A stretch of 64,000 bases of DNA from Rhodopseudomonas sp. (GTDB taxonomy: Bacteria; Pseudomonadota; Alphaproteobacteria; Rhizobiales; Xanthobacteraceae). The position numbers and the translations under genes are program-made. Positions 40,085-48,542 of the stretch are shown one piece after another (within the stretch, counting starts at the first letter, position 1; the number at the start of each line of letters is the position of its first letter). The notes beneath the pieces are model-generated. The model ran no database searches and was not told the DNA's origin. It was given only the letters and a program-made list of their open reading frames with translations. The stretch lies in assembly GCF_013377015.1 (NCBI RefSeq), contig NZ_JACABA010000003.1:93500-157499 (forward strand). The letters are read 5' to 3'.

Positions 40085-40792
40085 ATGAGGAATTTCAGCC
40101 ACAGCAGCCGTGCCGCCGCTTTCAGCGCGGTCCTGATCGGCTCCATCGCGGTGTCGGGCGCTGCCAGCGCCGCCCAGCCGTTTCCGTTCCTGCCGTTCCT
40201 TCAGATGCCAGAACCGGTGGCGATGCAGCCGGCCATGCCGTTGCAGCCGGCGCCACAGCTACAGGCCGTGCCGCAGGACGAGGATAGCGCCGCGGTCGCC
40301 GAACTGCCGGCCCGGCTGAAGCGTCAGGTGGTCAGCTACGTCAGCAGCGAGGCCCCCGGCACCATCGTCATCGATACCCCCAACACTTATCTCTACTACG
40401 TGCTCGGCAATGGCCGTGCGGTGCGCTATGGCATCGGCGTCGGCCGCGACGGCTTCACCTGGTCCGGCGTGCAGTCGATCACCAAGAAAGCAGAGTGGCC
40501 GGACTGGACGCCGCCGGCGGAAATGATCGCGCGCCAACCCTACCTGCCGCGGCACATGGCCGGCGGTCCGGGCAATCCGCTGGGTGCCCGCGCGATGTAT
40601 CTCGGCGGCACCGTGTATCGCATTCATGGCACCAACGCGCCGGGCACGATCGGCACCCACGTCTCGTCGGGCTGCATCCGCCTCACCAATGAAGACGTCG
40701 CCGACCTGTATTCCCGGGTCAACGTCGGCACCAAGGTGATCGTGCTGCCGGACAACCGCCGCGCCGACAATGGCCGCGGCGGACGCGGCTGA
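40085..40792 (+). CDS. L,D-transpeptidase (YkuD domain)
   Basis: Periplasmic enzyme that cross-links peptidoglycan or attaches proteins to it. 235 residues. Signal peptide at 1-29 with ASA cleavage site, then a Pro/Gln-rich spacer, then the YkuD domain (about 90-225): IVIDTPNTYLYYVLGNGRAVRYGIGVGRDGF, H181 in HGTNAPGTIG, and the catalytic C197 in SSGCIRL. Short C-terminal Arg/Gly tail. Rhizobiales have many such paralogs. Upstream 39846-40084 contains no gene; downstream 40793-41027 also holds nothing I recognise. Confidence 0.93.
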   Translation: MRNFSHSSRAAAFSAVLIGSIAVSGAASAAQPFPFLPFLQMPEPVAMQPAMPLQPAPQLQAVPQDEDSAAVAELPARLKRQVVSYVSSEAPGTIVIDTPNTYLYYVLGNGRAVRYGIGVGRDGFTWSGVQSITKKAEWPDWTPPAEMIARQPYLPRHMAGGPGNPLGARAMYLGGTVYRIHGTNAPGTIGTHVSSGCIRLTNEDVADLYSRVNVGTKVIVLPDNRRADNGRGGRG

Positions 40793-41027
40793 GAACCGCC
40801 GGGAACGTTAACGAATGAGAGCTATTGCGATGGCGCGGTCACCCGCGCCATCGTCGTCTGGAAGCGACCCCGGGCCGTCGCCCTGCCCGGGCGGCTGTCG
40901 CTGCGGCACCCGTGGCAGGTAACCTTGCTGCGAATTGAAAGCACAAGGGTCAACCTCCCGATCCGTGCACACTGGCGTCGCCGGGTGCCTGCCTGTATTG
41001 TCCCGGCTCATTTCGCTTGGGACTTTG

Positions 41028-42581
41028 ATGCGGCTTAGATTGATATTGCTCGGGGGCGCGGTCCTCGCGGCCTCGTTTGTCGTCAGCCTCAAGCTTATGG
41101 ATTGGCTGGCACCGCGCGCCGTCGTCAACCCACCGGTTCTGGCGGCGTTGCCGCCGCTGCCCCCGGTGCGCAGCTCAACCATCGTGGTGCCGGTCGGAAT
41201 CCCGCTGACCGCGATCCGCGACCTTGTCGACAAGACGGCGCCGCGCAATTTTGACGGCAAGGCCGACAATCCGCTGTCGCAGATCCTGAAGAACGCCGAC
41301 ATCACCTGGACCGCGGCGCGCGGCCCGATCAATGTGACCGGCGCGCAGAGCCAGTTGACGATGGCGGCCTCGATCTCCGGCACGCTCAACGCCAAGGGCT
41401 CGCTCGACAGCAAGACCAAGGGCGCGGTCGACAACGCGCTGGGCAAGCTGCTCGGCGACAAGCTCGCCAACCAGGTCGGCGTCAACATCAAGTCGCTCAA
41501 TGCCAACGCCGACATCAAGGGCAGCATCACCTTGTCGGCGCGGCCGACGCTGCTGCCGAACTGGCGTGTTGAGCCGAACCTGACCGCTCAGGTCGTGCTC
41601 GGCGACAGCAATGTCGCGGTCGCCGGCGCCCGTCTCAACGTCCCGGCGCAGGTCAAGCCCGCGATCGACAAGGCGGTCAACGATCAGCTGGCCAAGCTGC
41701 AGCAGCGGATCCGCGACGACTCCACGCTGGAGCGCAATGCGCGCCGCGAATGGAGCCGGATCTGCCGCTCGATCCCGCTGCAGGGCGCCGCGGTGACGCG
41801 GGGATTCTGGCTGGAATTGCGGCCGACCAAGGCGATCGCCGCGCAACCGCGGATCGACGCTGGTCGCGTCATCCTGACACTCGGCATCGAGGCGGATACC
41901 CGAATCACCACGACACAAACCAAACCCGAATGCCCGTTTCCGGCGACGCTCGACATCGTTGCGCCGGAAGCTGCCGGCGTCAAAATCGCGGTGCCGGTCG
42001 ATATTCCGTTCGCCGAGCTGGACCGGATCGTGGAATCGCAGCTGGCCGGCAAGACCTTTCCGGAGGACGGCAGCGGCGCGGTGAGCATCACCGTCGGCAG
42101 CACGGCAGTCACGCCCAGCGGCGACCGGCTGCTGATTTCGCTGCAGGTCGCCGCCAAGGAGAAGGCGAGCCTGTTCGGACTCTCCAGCCAGGCCACGTTG
42201 CACATCTGGGGTAAGCCGGTGCTCGATCAGGAACAACAGAAGCTGCGGCTGACCAATTTGGAACTCGCGGTCGAATCCGAGGCCGCGTTCGGCCTGCTCG
42301 GCAACACCGCCCGCGCCGCGGTGCCCTATCTGATGAAGGTGATCGCCGAGAAGGCTGTGATCGATCTCAAGCCGGCGGCGACCAATGCGCAGCGCCGGAT
42401 CGGAACGATGATCGCCGAGTACCAGAAGAATGAGGACGGCATCCGGATCGCCTCGGAGATCTCCGGCCTGCGGCTGGCGGATCTGGCGTTCGACGCTCGT
42501 ATCATGCGGGTCACCACCCAAGCCGAAGGCATGCTCGAGGTGACCGTCACCAAGCTGCCGGCAGAATTGCAGATACCATAG
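41028..42581 (+). CDS. DUF4403 family protein, exported
   Basis: 517 residues from ATG 41028 (the frame is open 31 codons further upstream but without a signal). An N-terminal signal/anchor (LRLILLGGAVLAASFVVSLKLM) is followed by a large beta-rich region, with SSTIVVPVGIPLTAIRDLVDKTAP near residue 40 and a partly similar IAVPVDIPFAELDRIVESQLAGKTF near 325, so the protein is built from two related halves. Similarity to tubular lipid-binding (SMP/BPI-like) proteins has been suggested for this family; I infer a role in the envelope only. Confidence 0.75.
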   Translation: MRLRLILLGGAVLAASFVVSLKLMDWLAPRAVVNPPVLAALPPLPPVRSSTIVVPVGIPLTAIRDLVDKTAPRNFDGKADNPLSQILKNADITWTAARGPINVTGAQSQLTMAASISGTLNAKGSLDSKTKGAVDNALGKLLGDKLANQVGVNIKSLNANADIKGSITLSARPTLLPNWRVEPNLTAQVVLGDSNVAVAGARLNVPAQVKPAIDKAVNDQLAKLQQRIRDDSTLERNARREWSRICRSIPLQGAAVTRGFWLELRPTKAIAAQPRIDAGRVILTLGIEADTRITTTQTKPECPFPATLDIVAPEAAGVKIAVPVDIPFAELDRIVESQLAGKTFPEDGSGAVSITVGSTAVTPSGDRLLISLQVAAKEKASLFGLSSQATLHIWGKPVLDQEQQKLRLTNLELAVESEAAFGLLGNTARAAVPYLMKVIAEKAVIDLKPAATNAQRRIGTMIAEYQKNEDGIRIASEISGLRLADLAFDARIMRVTTQAEGMLEVTVTKLPAELQIP

Positions 42582-42633
42582 AAACGGCCGGGTAGCGCGA
42601 AGGCCACCCGGCGATCCTACCGTCTTTCAGTAC

Positions 42634-43143
42634 TTACTTGTTGCTGTACTTGAACTCCGGCACCGACTTCAGCTCGTCCTTGGTGGCGTTATAGACCGCG
42701 TGGTCGGGATACCATCGATCGGCGTCCGACGTGGTCATGCTGCTGGCGGAACCCGTCGTAGTGCCGGACGCCGACGTCGTGGTCGAGCTCGGCCTGTTCA
42801 TCGCCGTGTTGGCGGAAACCGGCTGGTTGACCCACTGGATCTTGTCGAACGCGACCGCGACATCGCGCTCGCCGACGCCAAGGAAGCCACCGACGCCGAT
42901 CACCACGCCCTGGATCCTGCCGCTGTTGTCGACCAGCAATTCGTTGATGTCGCCGAGCTTTTCATTGGCCTGGTTGTAGACATTGAGGCCGACCAGCTTC
43001 GAGGTGCGCCACTGACCCTGATGCTGCATCGTGGACGGTGCCACGGTGTTGGTGGTCATCTTGTTGGCGGGCGTCTCGGCAAACGCCGCGGTCGCGAGCA
43101 GGCTGGCACCGAGAACGCCGACGGTCATGGTTTTTGCGAACAT
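42634..43143 (-). CDS. PRC-barrel domain protein, exported
   Basis: 169 residues. Signal peptide 1-22 (cleavage after AFA), then a PRC-barrel domain of about 80 residues: SKLVGLNVYNQANEKLGDINELLVDNSGRIQGVVIGVGGFLGVGERDVAVAFDKIQW. After that a Ser/Thr-rich linker and a short C-terminal YPDHAVYNATKDELKSVPEFKY. PRC barrels bind many partners; the periplasmic group in Rhizobiales is of unknown function, often stress-linked. It is a single-gene unit; the 230 bp upstream (43144-43373) holds the terminator-like hairpin of the next gene. Confidence 0.85.
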   Translation of the reverse strand: MFAKTMTVGVLGASLLATAAFAETPANKMTTNTVAPSTMQHQGQWRTSKLVGLNVYNQANEKLGDINELLVDNSGRIQGVVIGVGGFLGVGERDVAVAFDKIQWVNQPVSANTAMNRPSSTTTSASGTTTGSASSMTTSDADRWYPDHAVYNATKDELKSVPEFKYSNK

Positions 43144-43317
43144 GGAGATTTCCTCTTCGTCAGTAAATGGTCCACTTCAAACGGCTTGCGCCGCCCAGCG
43201 TTCCACGAAGATTTCGCTTTGTTGAAATTGTCACCGAAGTTCCATTCGACGGAACCTGATGGCGCAAATTTGCGCGCCCCTACCGATTCCGAACAGCGTG
43301 CGCGTGTCGGAAACGAC

Positions 43318-43347
43318 AACATCCCTTCCGTTCCCGGAAGGGATGTT
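43318..43347. terminator. Perfect hairpin after the Ser-rich gene
   Basis: A perfect 13-bp stem (arms AACATCCCTTCCG and CGGAAGGGATGTT) with loop TTCC, 26 bp past the stop of the minus-strand Ser-rich gene. No long T-run follows on either strand, but a stem of this strength in this position is likely to end transcription or protect the 3' end. Confidence 0.65.
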
Positions 43348-43373
43348 CGCAGTCCCGATCGCGTCGCAAGCAG

Positions 43374-43940
43374 TCAGGTCTGATAGTCGATCAGCAGCGC
43401 CGAGAAAGACGCGGTCGCACTCGCGGCGCTGCTGGCGGCGCCGCCGGAGCTATACGAACTCGTCGACGACGATTGCTGGTCCTGCAGCGTCTTCAGAAAC
43501 TGCTTCAGGATGTCGCTGATGCTCGAGCCCGACGAACTGTCGGTGCTGGAGCTCGAATCGGCGCTGTCGGACGGCGGGGGTCCCGGCGGCGGCCCGCCTG
43601 CGCCGCCCGGCCGTCCCGAACCGCCGCCGGCGAACGCATTCTTGAATACGTCCTTCAGCTCGGTGGCCTGATCGCTGGTCAGTTTGCCGCTCGAGACTTC
43701 GCCGGCGATCAGATCGTCGATCTTGGATTTGATGTCGCCGGGCGACGAACTGCCGGCGCTGCCGGTGTCGCTTTTGCGGCTGCTCTGGATCGACGAGTCG
43801 ATGTCGGTCAGCGCGGTCGATAGCGCAGTGGCGTCGGTCTGGCTGACCTTGCCGGATGACACTTCTGCCGCGAGCTCCTTCTGGAGTTGTTGAAGCGGTG
43901 AAAGATAGCTGGTGTTCGATGTGGCGGAGATGGCGGTCAT
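43374..43940 (-). CDS. Hypothetical Ser-rich protein
   Basis: 188 residues from ATG 43940. N-terminal half has two similar helical segments, LQKELAAEVSSGKVSQTDATALSTALTDID and IDDLIAGEVSSGKLTSDQATELKDVF, which look like tandem EF-hand-like or UBA-like repeats with the shared core EVSSGK(V/L)(S/T)xxxAxxL. Then a Gly/Pro run, a Ser/Asp run, a short helix ISDILKQFLKTLQDQQ and a Ser/Ala tail. No signal peptide or membrane helix seen. It is divergent from the response regulator by 168 bp. Function unknown; secretion by a type I or III route is possible but unproven. Confidence 0.75.
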   Translation of the reverse strand: MTAISATSNTSYLSPLQQLQKELAAEVSSGKVSQTDATALSTALTDIDSSIQSSRKSDTGSAGSSSPGDIKSKIDDLIAGEVSSGKLTSDQATELKDVFKNAFAGGGSGRPGGAGGPPPGPPPSDSADSSSSTDSSSGSSISDILKQFLKTLQDQQSSSTSSYSSGGAASSAASATASFSALLIDYQT

Positions 43941-44108
43941 GGGAGACTCCGAAGTGCTTGGATCACGCCGCCACGCTATGGTTAATGGTCTTAACGAGAT
44001 GTTGCGTCGTGCGCCCGTGATGTTGCGGGATGTTGCCGCGCAGCCGACGGAAATATCCAGAAACAAAAATCTTTGGTAATCAGAACCAAACTGCGCAAGA
44101 GAGTCTCC

Positions 44109-44855
44109 ATGAGTCCGCCGCCCCCCCACATTCTCGTCGTCGAGGACGATCGCGAGACCCGCATGCTGATCGCCAAGTACCTGCGCAGCAACGGCTGCGA
44201 CGTGGCCACCGCCGCGGACGGCCGCGAGATGGATCGCCGGATCACCGACTTCCGGGTCGACCTGTTGATCCTCGACGTCATGCTGCCGGGCGAGGATGGG
44301 CTCAGCCTGTGCCGCCGCATCAGGGCGACCTCGCAACTGCCGATCATCATGCTCACCGCGCGCGGTGAGGACGTCGACCGGATCCTCGGTCTCGAAATGG
44401 GCGCCGACGACTACCTCGCCAAGCCGTTCAATCCGCGCGAACTGCTGGCGCGGATCAGATCGGTGTTGCGACGCCAGGCCGGCACCATGACGGCCAGCGC
44501 CAACGCCGACGCGACCACGCTCGGCTTTCTCGGCTGGCGGATGGATTGCAGGCTGCGCGAGCTCCGCAATCCGGAAGGCGCGCTGGTGGCGATGACCAGC
44601 GCCGAATTCGACCTGCTGCAGGCGTTCTGCCAGCGCGCCGGCCGCGTGCTGTCCCGCGACAGCCTGCTCGACCTCACCCACGGCCGCAACGCCGGCGCGT
44701 TCGAACGCAGCATCGACGTGCTGGTCAGCCGGATCCGGCGCAAGATCGAACCCGATCCGCAGCAGGCCAGCATGATCAAGACGGTGCGCTCCGGCGGCTA
44801 CATGTTTACGCCCGCGGTCGAGATGATGGATATCCCTGCGGACGCCCGACCATGA
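44109..44855 (+). CDS. OmpR-family response regulator
   Basis: Two-component DNA-binding response regulator, 248 residues from ATG 44109, preceded by AGAGAG. Receiver domain 1-125: acidic pair VVEDD at 11-14, phosphorylated D56 (LILDVMLPGEDG), T83, K105 (AKPFNPRELLARI). Winged-helix DNA-binding domain about 140-240 (SAEFDLLQAFCQRAGRVLSRDSLLDLTHGR, SIDVLVSRIRRKIE, IKTVRSGGYMF). It overlaps the kinase gene by 4 bp, so the pair is translationally coupled. The regulated genes are unknown. Confidence 0.95.
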   Translation: MSPPPPHILVVEDDRETRMLIAKYLRSNGCDVATAADGREMDRRITDFRVDLLILDVMLPGEDGLSLCRRIRATSQLPIIMLTARGEDVDRILGLEMGADDYLAKPFNPRELLARIRSVLRRQAGTMTASANADATTLGFLGWRMDCRLRELRNPEGALVAMTSAEFDLLQAFCQRAGRVLSRDSLLDLTHGRNAGAFERSIDVLVSRIRRKIEPDPQQASMIKTVRSGGYMFTPAVEMMDIPADARP

Positions 44856-46180
44856 AGTGGCCCGACATCGTCGACCTCAGGGGCATCCGCGGCCAGATCA
44901 CCTTGCTGATGCTGGTCTCGATCGTAGCCACCCATTTGATCATCACCGCGACGTTCCTGCTCAACCGGCCGGACCAACCCGATCCATGGATGGTGCGCGG
45001 GCCGGCCCAACTGATCGCCATCGTGCAATTGCTGGGCGCTGCGCCGCCCGCCGACCGCCCGCGGCTGATCGCCGATATCGCCCGCGCCTTTCCGGACTTC
45101 GGCATCGCGATGGTGGCGGCGGGCCAGCCTCCGGCCGGCTTCGATGCCGCGCGGGAGTCGCCGAGCCACGGCATCGGCGAACTGCGTCGGCATCTCAGCG
45201 ACGACTATCGCATCTTCGTACCCGGCAGCGGCGGCCCGAATGAAACCATCGCGATCCGGCTGCCGGATGGCGCGATGATCTCGACCCGCGCCCCGCCGGA
45301 CCGTGGCCACGGGCCGTTCTGGGGCGGCCCCTGGATGACGACGCTGATCATCGTGGTGATCAGCCTGATCCTGCTCGGGCTGTGGGCGGCCCGCGCCCTC
45401 ACCGCGCCGCTGTCGTCCTTCGCGGAGGCGGCCGAGAATTTCAGCCTCGACGGCGCCAGCGCGCCGCTGCCGAAGCGCGGACCGCAGGAAATCCGCGCGC
45501 TGGCGCGGGCGCTGAACCGGATGCGCGAGCGCATCACCGTGCTGATCGACGACCGCACCAAGATGCTGGCCGCAATCAGCCACGACCTCCGCACGCCGAT
45601 CACCAGGTTGCGGCTGCGCGCCGAATTCATCGAGGACGAAAATCATCGCGCGCAGATGCTGCGCGACCTCGATCAGATGGCATCGATGCTGACGGCGGTG
45701 CTGTCGTTCCTGCGCAACGGCCGCCGGCTCGAACCGATGACGCTGATCGATCTGGCGACCACGCTGCATCTGGTCACCGATCAGTTCGCCGATGTCGGGT
45801 GCCAGGTGAGCTATGACGGACCCGACCATGCGATGGTGACTGCGCGGCCCGACGACCTCTATCGCGCTGTCACCAACCTGGTCGAGAATGCGGTGCGGTT
45901 CGGCACCAGCGCCACGATCCGGCTCCGGGTCGCATCGCCGGCGGTGACGATCGAGGTCGAGGATGATGGACCGGGCATCGCCGACGCCCGCAAGGACGAC
46001 GTGCTGCAGCCCTTCGTGCGCGGCGACGACGCCCGCAACATGGACGAGGCGTCGGGATTCGGCCTCGGCCTGTCGATCGCCCGCGCCATCGTGCTGGCCC
46101 ATGGCGGCGAACTCAGCTTGAACGACCGCCAGCCGCACGGCCTGATCGCGCGCATCGCATTGCGCAACGCGGCGGGTTAG
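44852..46180 (+). CDS. Sensor histidine kinase (EnvZ-like)
   Basis: 442 residues. TM1 at 15-37, a periplasmic domain of about 120 residues, TM2 at 161-180, then HAMP, then HisKA with H244 (AAISHDLRTPITRL), and HATPase_c with N-box NLVENAVRFG, G1 EDDGPGI and G2 GFGLGLSIAR. The layout is that of the EnvZ/CpxA class. It forms an operon with the preceding response regulator; the signal it senses is not evident. The stop overlaps the stop of the convergent membrane protein by 4 bp. Confidence 0.94.
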   Translation: MKWPDIVDLRGIRGQITLLMLVSIVATHLIITATFLLNRPDQPDPWMVRGPAQLIAIVQLLGAAPPADRPRLIADIARAFPDFGIAMVAAGQPPAGFDAARESPSHGIGELRRHLSDDYRIFVPGSGGPNETIAIRLPDGAMISTRAPPDRGHGPFWGGPWMTTLIIVVISLILLGLWAARALTAPLSSFAEAAENFSLDGASAPLPKRGPQEIRALARALNRMRERITVLIDDRTKMLAAISHDLRTPITRLRLRAEFIEDENHRAQMLRDLDQMASMLTAVLSFLRNGRRLEPMTLIDLATTLHLVTDQFADVGCQVSYDGPDHAMVTARPDDLYRAVTNLVENAVRFGTSATIRLRVASPAVTIEVEDDGPGIADARKDDVLQPFVRGDDARNMDEASGFGLGLSIARAIVLAHGGELSLNDRQPHGLIARIALRNAAG

Positions 46181-47661
46181 CGGGCCTGCGGGACGATCCG
46201 GGGTGCCGCGCTGTGCACGGCGGCTGGGTCGCGGAGATGAATCACCGCGATGTCGTCGGCATAGACCTTGCGCCAGCCGTCGACATGGTCGAGCAATTTG
46301 GTGACCGCATCCCCGGTTCGCAACAGCGTCGCCTCGATCTTGTAGTCATCGAGCATCTGAAACATCTTTTCCGGCGGCTTCAGCCGGATCGCGTTGTTCT
46401 GGTCGACCACGAATTGCTCGCCATAAAGTTCGGTGCGGCCGTCGATGAACGGCGCGACGCCGTTGGCGATCAGGTAGCCGCCGAAATCATAATCGTTGAA
46501 CACCCGTTGCAGGCCGAGTTGCTTCAGTTCGGCGACCGCCGCTTCCGGCGAAATGCCGGCACGCGGCTGCAGCGGATGCAGCGAGGCGAACGCGGCGGTG
46601 CCGGCGAGCAGCAGCAGCGCCAACCCCGCGACCAGCGTGCCCGACAGCTTCGCCTGCCCTGCCGGCGCGGCGGCGCCGATCTGGCGCGACAGCGGCGCTG
46701 CCAGGATCAGCGGCGCCAGCAAGGCAAGGACCTCAAGGTTGCGGTCATGGTTCAGCGCCATGTGTGTGAGGCCGAGCAACAGCAGGATCCGGATCGGCGG
46801 CAACGTGATGCCGCGCAGCAGCACCAGCCCAAAGCCGAACAGCAAACACAGCTCCAGCGCACCGATGCTGGAGAAATCCGCCGGCCGCCATTCCGTGATC
46901 GTCGCCAGCGCCGCGCCGAGCGACAGGATCTTTCGCGACGCCAGCAGCGACTCCCAGCCATAGGGCGTGATGCAGGCCATCGCCAGCGCCGCGAGGCCGA
47001 ACGCCGCCCAGCGCGCCAGCAACCCCAGCCGCGCCTGCGCCGGCGCGTTCAGCACCGCGTCGAGCGCGAGCGGCGCCACCAGCGCGACGCCGAGGACGAA
47101 GCCGCCGTGCAGATTGGCCCACAGCGCGATCAGCGGCAGCAGCCAAAACGACGGCGCCTGCCGTCGATCCGCCGCCGCGACCAGACCGCCGACCCACGCG
47201 ACCATCACCGGCATCGCCAGCACATGCGGCCGCGCCAACATGTGCGGCGCCATCAGCGCCAGCGCCGCAGCGGCGAACACCAGGGTGGCGCTCTCGGTCA
47301 GTCGCGCGCCGAGGAACCGGGCATACAACGCAAAGGTCGCGGCCAGCGCCGCGGCGGCCAGCACCACCGGCCCGGCCCAGCCGGCGAGCGCATAGCTGAT
47401 CGCATAGGCCACCTGCGCCAGCCATTGCGTCGAGATCCAGGGCTGGCCCTGCATGGTGAAGGAATAGACGTCGGTATGCGGCACCGCGCGGTGATCGATA
47501 ATCCACTGCCCGACCGTGACCTGCCACAGCGTATCGGGATCGTTCAGCAGCCCGTTCCCGGCCACCAGCAGGAGTGCATAGACCCCGATCCCGATCCACA
47601 GCGGCAGCAACCGCCGCGAGGCGGCACTGTCGTCGGCGAAATGCGAGGTGGCGAGCGTCAT
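46177..47661 (-). CDS. Polytopic membrane protein, probable GT-C-fold glycosyltransferase-like
   Basis: 494 residues from ATG 47661 with about ten to twelve hydrophobic segments and a soluble C-terminal part of about 120 residues. The first extramembrane loop has GNGLLNDPDTLWQVTVGQWIID and HTDVYSFTMQGQPWISTQWLAQ, resembling GT-C enzymes with an acidic residue there, and the C-terminal part has FNDYDFGGYLIANG and IDGRTELYG. I recognise the family by look only; sugar and acceptor are unknown. An open frame extends well upstream but that part is not protein-like. Confidence 0.7.
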   Translation of the reverse strand: MTLATSHFADDSAASRRLLPLWIGIGVYALLLVAGNGLLNDPDTLWQVTVGQWIIDHRAVPHTDVYSFTMQGQPWISTQWLAQVAYAISYALAGWAGPVVLAAAALAATFALYARFLGARLTESATLVFAAAALALMAPHMLARPHVLAMPVMVAWVGGLVAAADRRQAPSFWLLPLIALWANLHGGFVLGVALVAPLALDAVLNAPAQARLGLLARWAAFGLAALAMACITPYGWESLLASRKILSLGAALATITEWRPADFSSIGALELCLLFGFGLVLLRGITLPPIRILLLLGLTHMALNHDRNLEVLALLAPLILAAPLSRQIGAAAPAGQAKLSGTLVAGLALLLLAGTAAFASLHPLQPRAGISPEAAVAELKQLGLQRVFNDYDFGGYLIANGVAPFIDGRTELYGEQFVVDQNNAIRLKPPEKMFQMLDDYKIEATLLRTGDAVTKLLDHVDGWRKVYADDIAVIHLRDPAAVHSAAPRIVPQAR

Positions 47662-47832
47662 CGACCGGAATCCGAGCGGAGGGCAGGTTCCCGATCGAAC
47701 CACGGAAGCGGATAATTCTTGGTAAAGCCCAATTGTGGGCGGACAGAAGCGGCGGATTTCGATTCGGACGGATGGCGCCGCCAGCGGCACGGCCGTCGCG
47801 ATCGATCGGGTGCAATGACTGAAGGATACGTC

Positions 47833-48369
47833 ATGAAATTCCTGTCGGCCGCGCTGCTTTGCGCCGTTGTTGTGCTCGTCGCGTCGCGGCCCGCGCTCGC
47901 CCAGCATCCCGAATACAACGCGCTGGTCGCCACCCACGCCAAGGCCAACGGGGTTCCGGAATCGCTGGTACATCGGCTGATCAAGCGCGAAAGCGGCTAT
48001 CGGGCAGCTTTGGTCGGCCGCGGCGGAACCATCGGCCTGATGCAGATCAAGCTCGGCACCGCGCGGTCGCTCGGCTACACCGGAACCGCGGAGGGGTTGC
48101 GCGATCCCGCCACCAATCTGACCTACGCCGTCAAATACCTGGCCGGCGCATTTCTGGCCGCCAAGGGCGACCACAACCGCACCATCTCGTATTACAGCGC
48201 CGGTTATTACCTTGCCGCCAAGCGGCAGCGTGCCGAGCGCCACGACAAGGTCGCGGGCGTGAAACCGGTCGGCGATGGCGCTGCCTCTGCGACGCAGGCG
48301 CCGGCAGCGGTGGCACCGGCGGCGGCTGCACCGCCGGCGAAGCCAGTGCCAGTGGACGCCAAACCCTGA
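47833..48369 (+). CDS. Lytic transglycosylase (SLT domain), exported
   Basis: 178 residues from ATG 47833, which has AAGGA upstream. Signal peptide 1-23, then an SLT domain: ESLVHRLIKRESGYRAALVGRGGTIGLMQIKLGTARSLGY with the catalytic E53 and the GLMQI motif, and NLTYAVKYLAGAFLAAKGD. C-terminus is Ala/Pro-rich and low complexity. It would cleave peptidoglycan in the periplasm. It follows the divergent membrane protein by 171 bp in which I see no gene. Confidence 0.9.
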   Translation: MKFLSAALLCAVVVLVASRPALAQHPEYNALVATHAKANGVPESLVHRLIKRESGYRAALVGRGGTIGLMQIKLGTARSLGYTGTAEGLRDPATNLTYAVKYLAGAFLAAKGDHNRTISYYSAGYYLAAKRQRAERHDKVAGVKPVGDGAASATQAPAAVAPAAAAPPAKPVPVDAKP

Positions 48370-48421
48370 CGCCGTTCGAAAGGCGCGTTGACACCCCGGT
48401 TGATCGGCTTACATTACAGGC

Positions 48422-48539
48422 TGTTCCGAGGGGAGCTCCGACGAGGAGCTGAGATACCGCAAGCGCGCCTTCTGTCGTTCAGCAGGCGAGACCGCGGTGA
48501 CCCTTTGAACCTGATCCGGGTCATGCCGGCGAAGGGACA
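48422..48539 (+). promoter_or_regulatory. TPP riboswitch (THI element)
   Basis: Thiamine pyrophosphate aptamer. Conserved pieces GAGGGGAGC near 48428, GCTGAGATACC near 48448, and ACCCTTTGAACCTGATC with CGGGTCATGCCGGCGAAGGGA near 48500-48537. Helix P1 can form between TGTTCC (48422-48427) and GGGACA (48534-48539). The 3' strand of P1 lies immediately before the thiO start codon, so ligand binding would hide the ribosome-binding site; the likely output is translational repression. Confidence 0.95.
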
Positions 48540-48542
48540 GGG

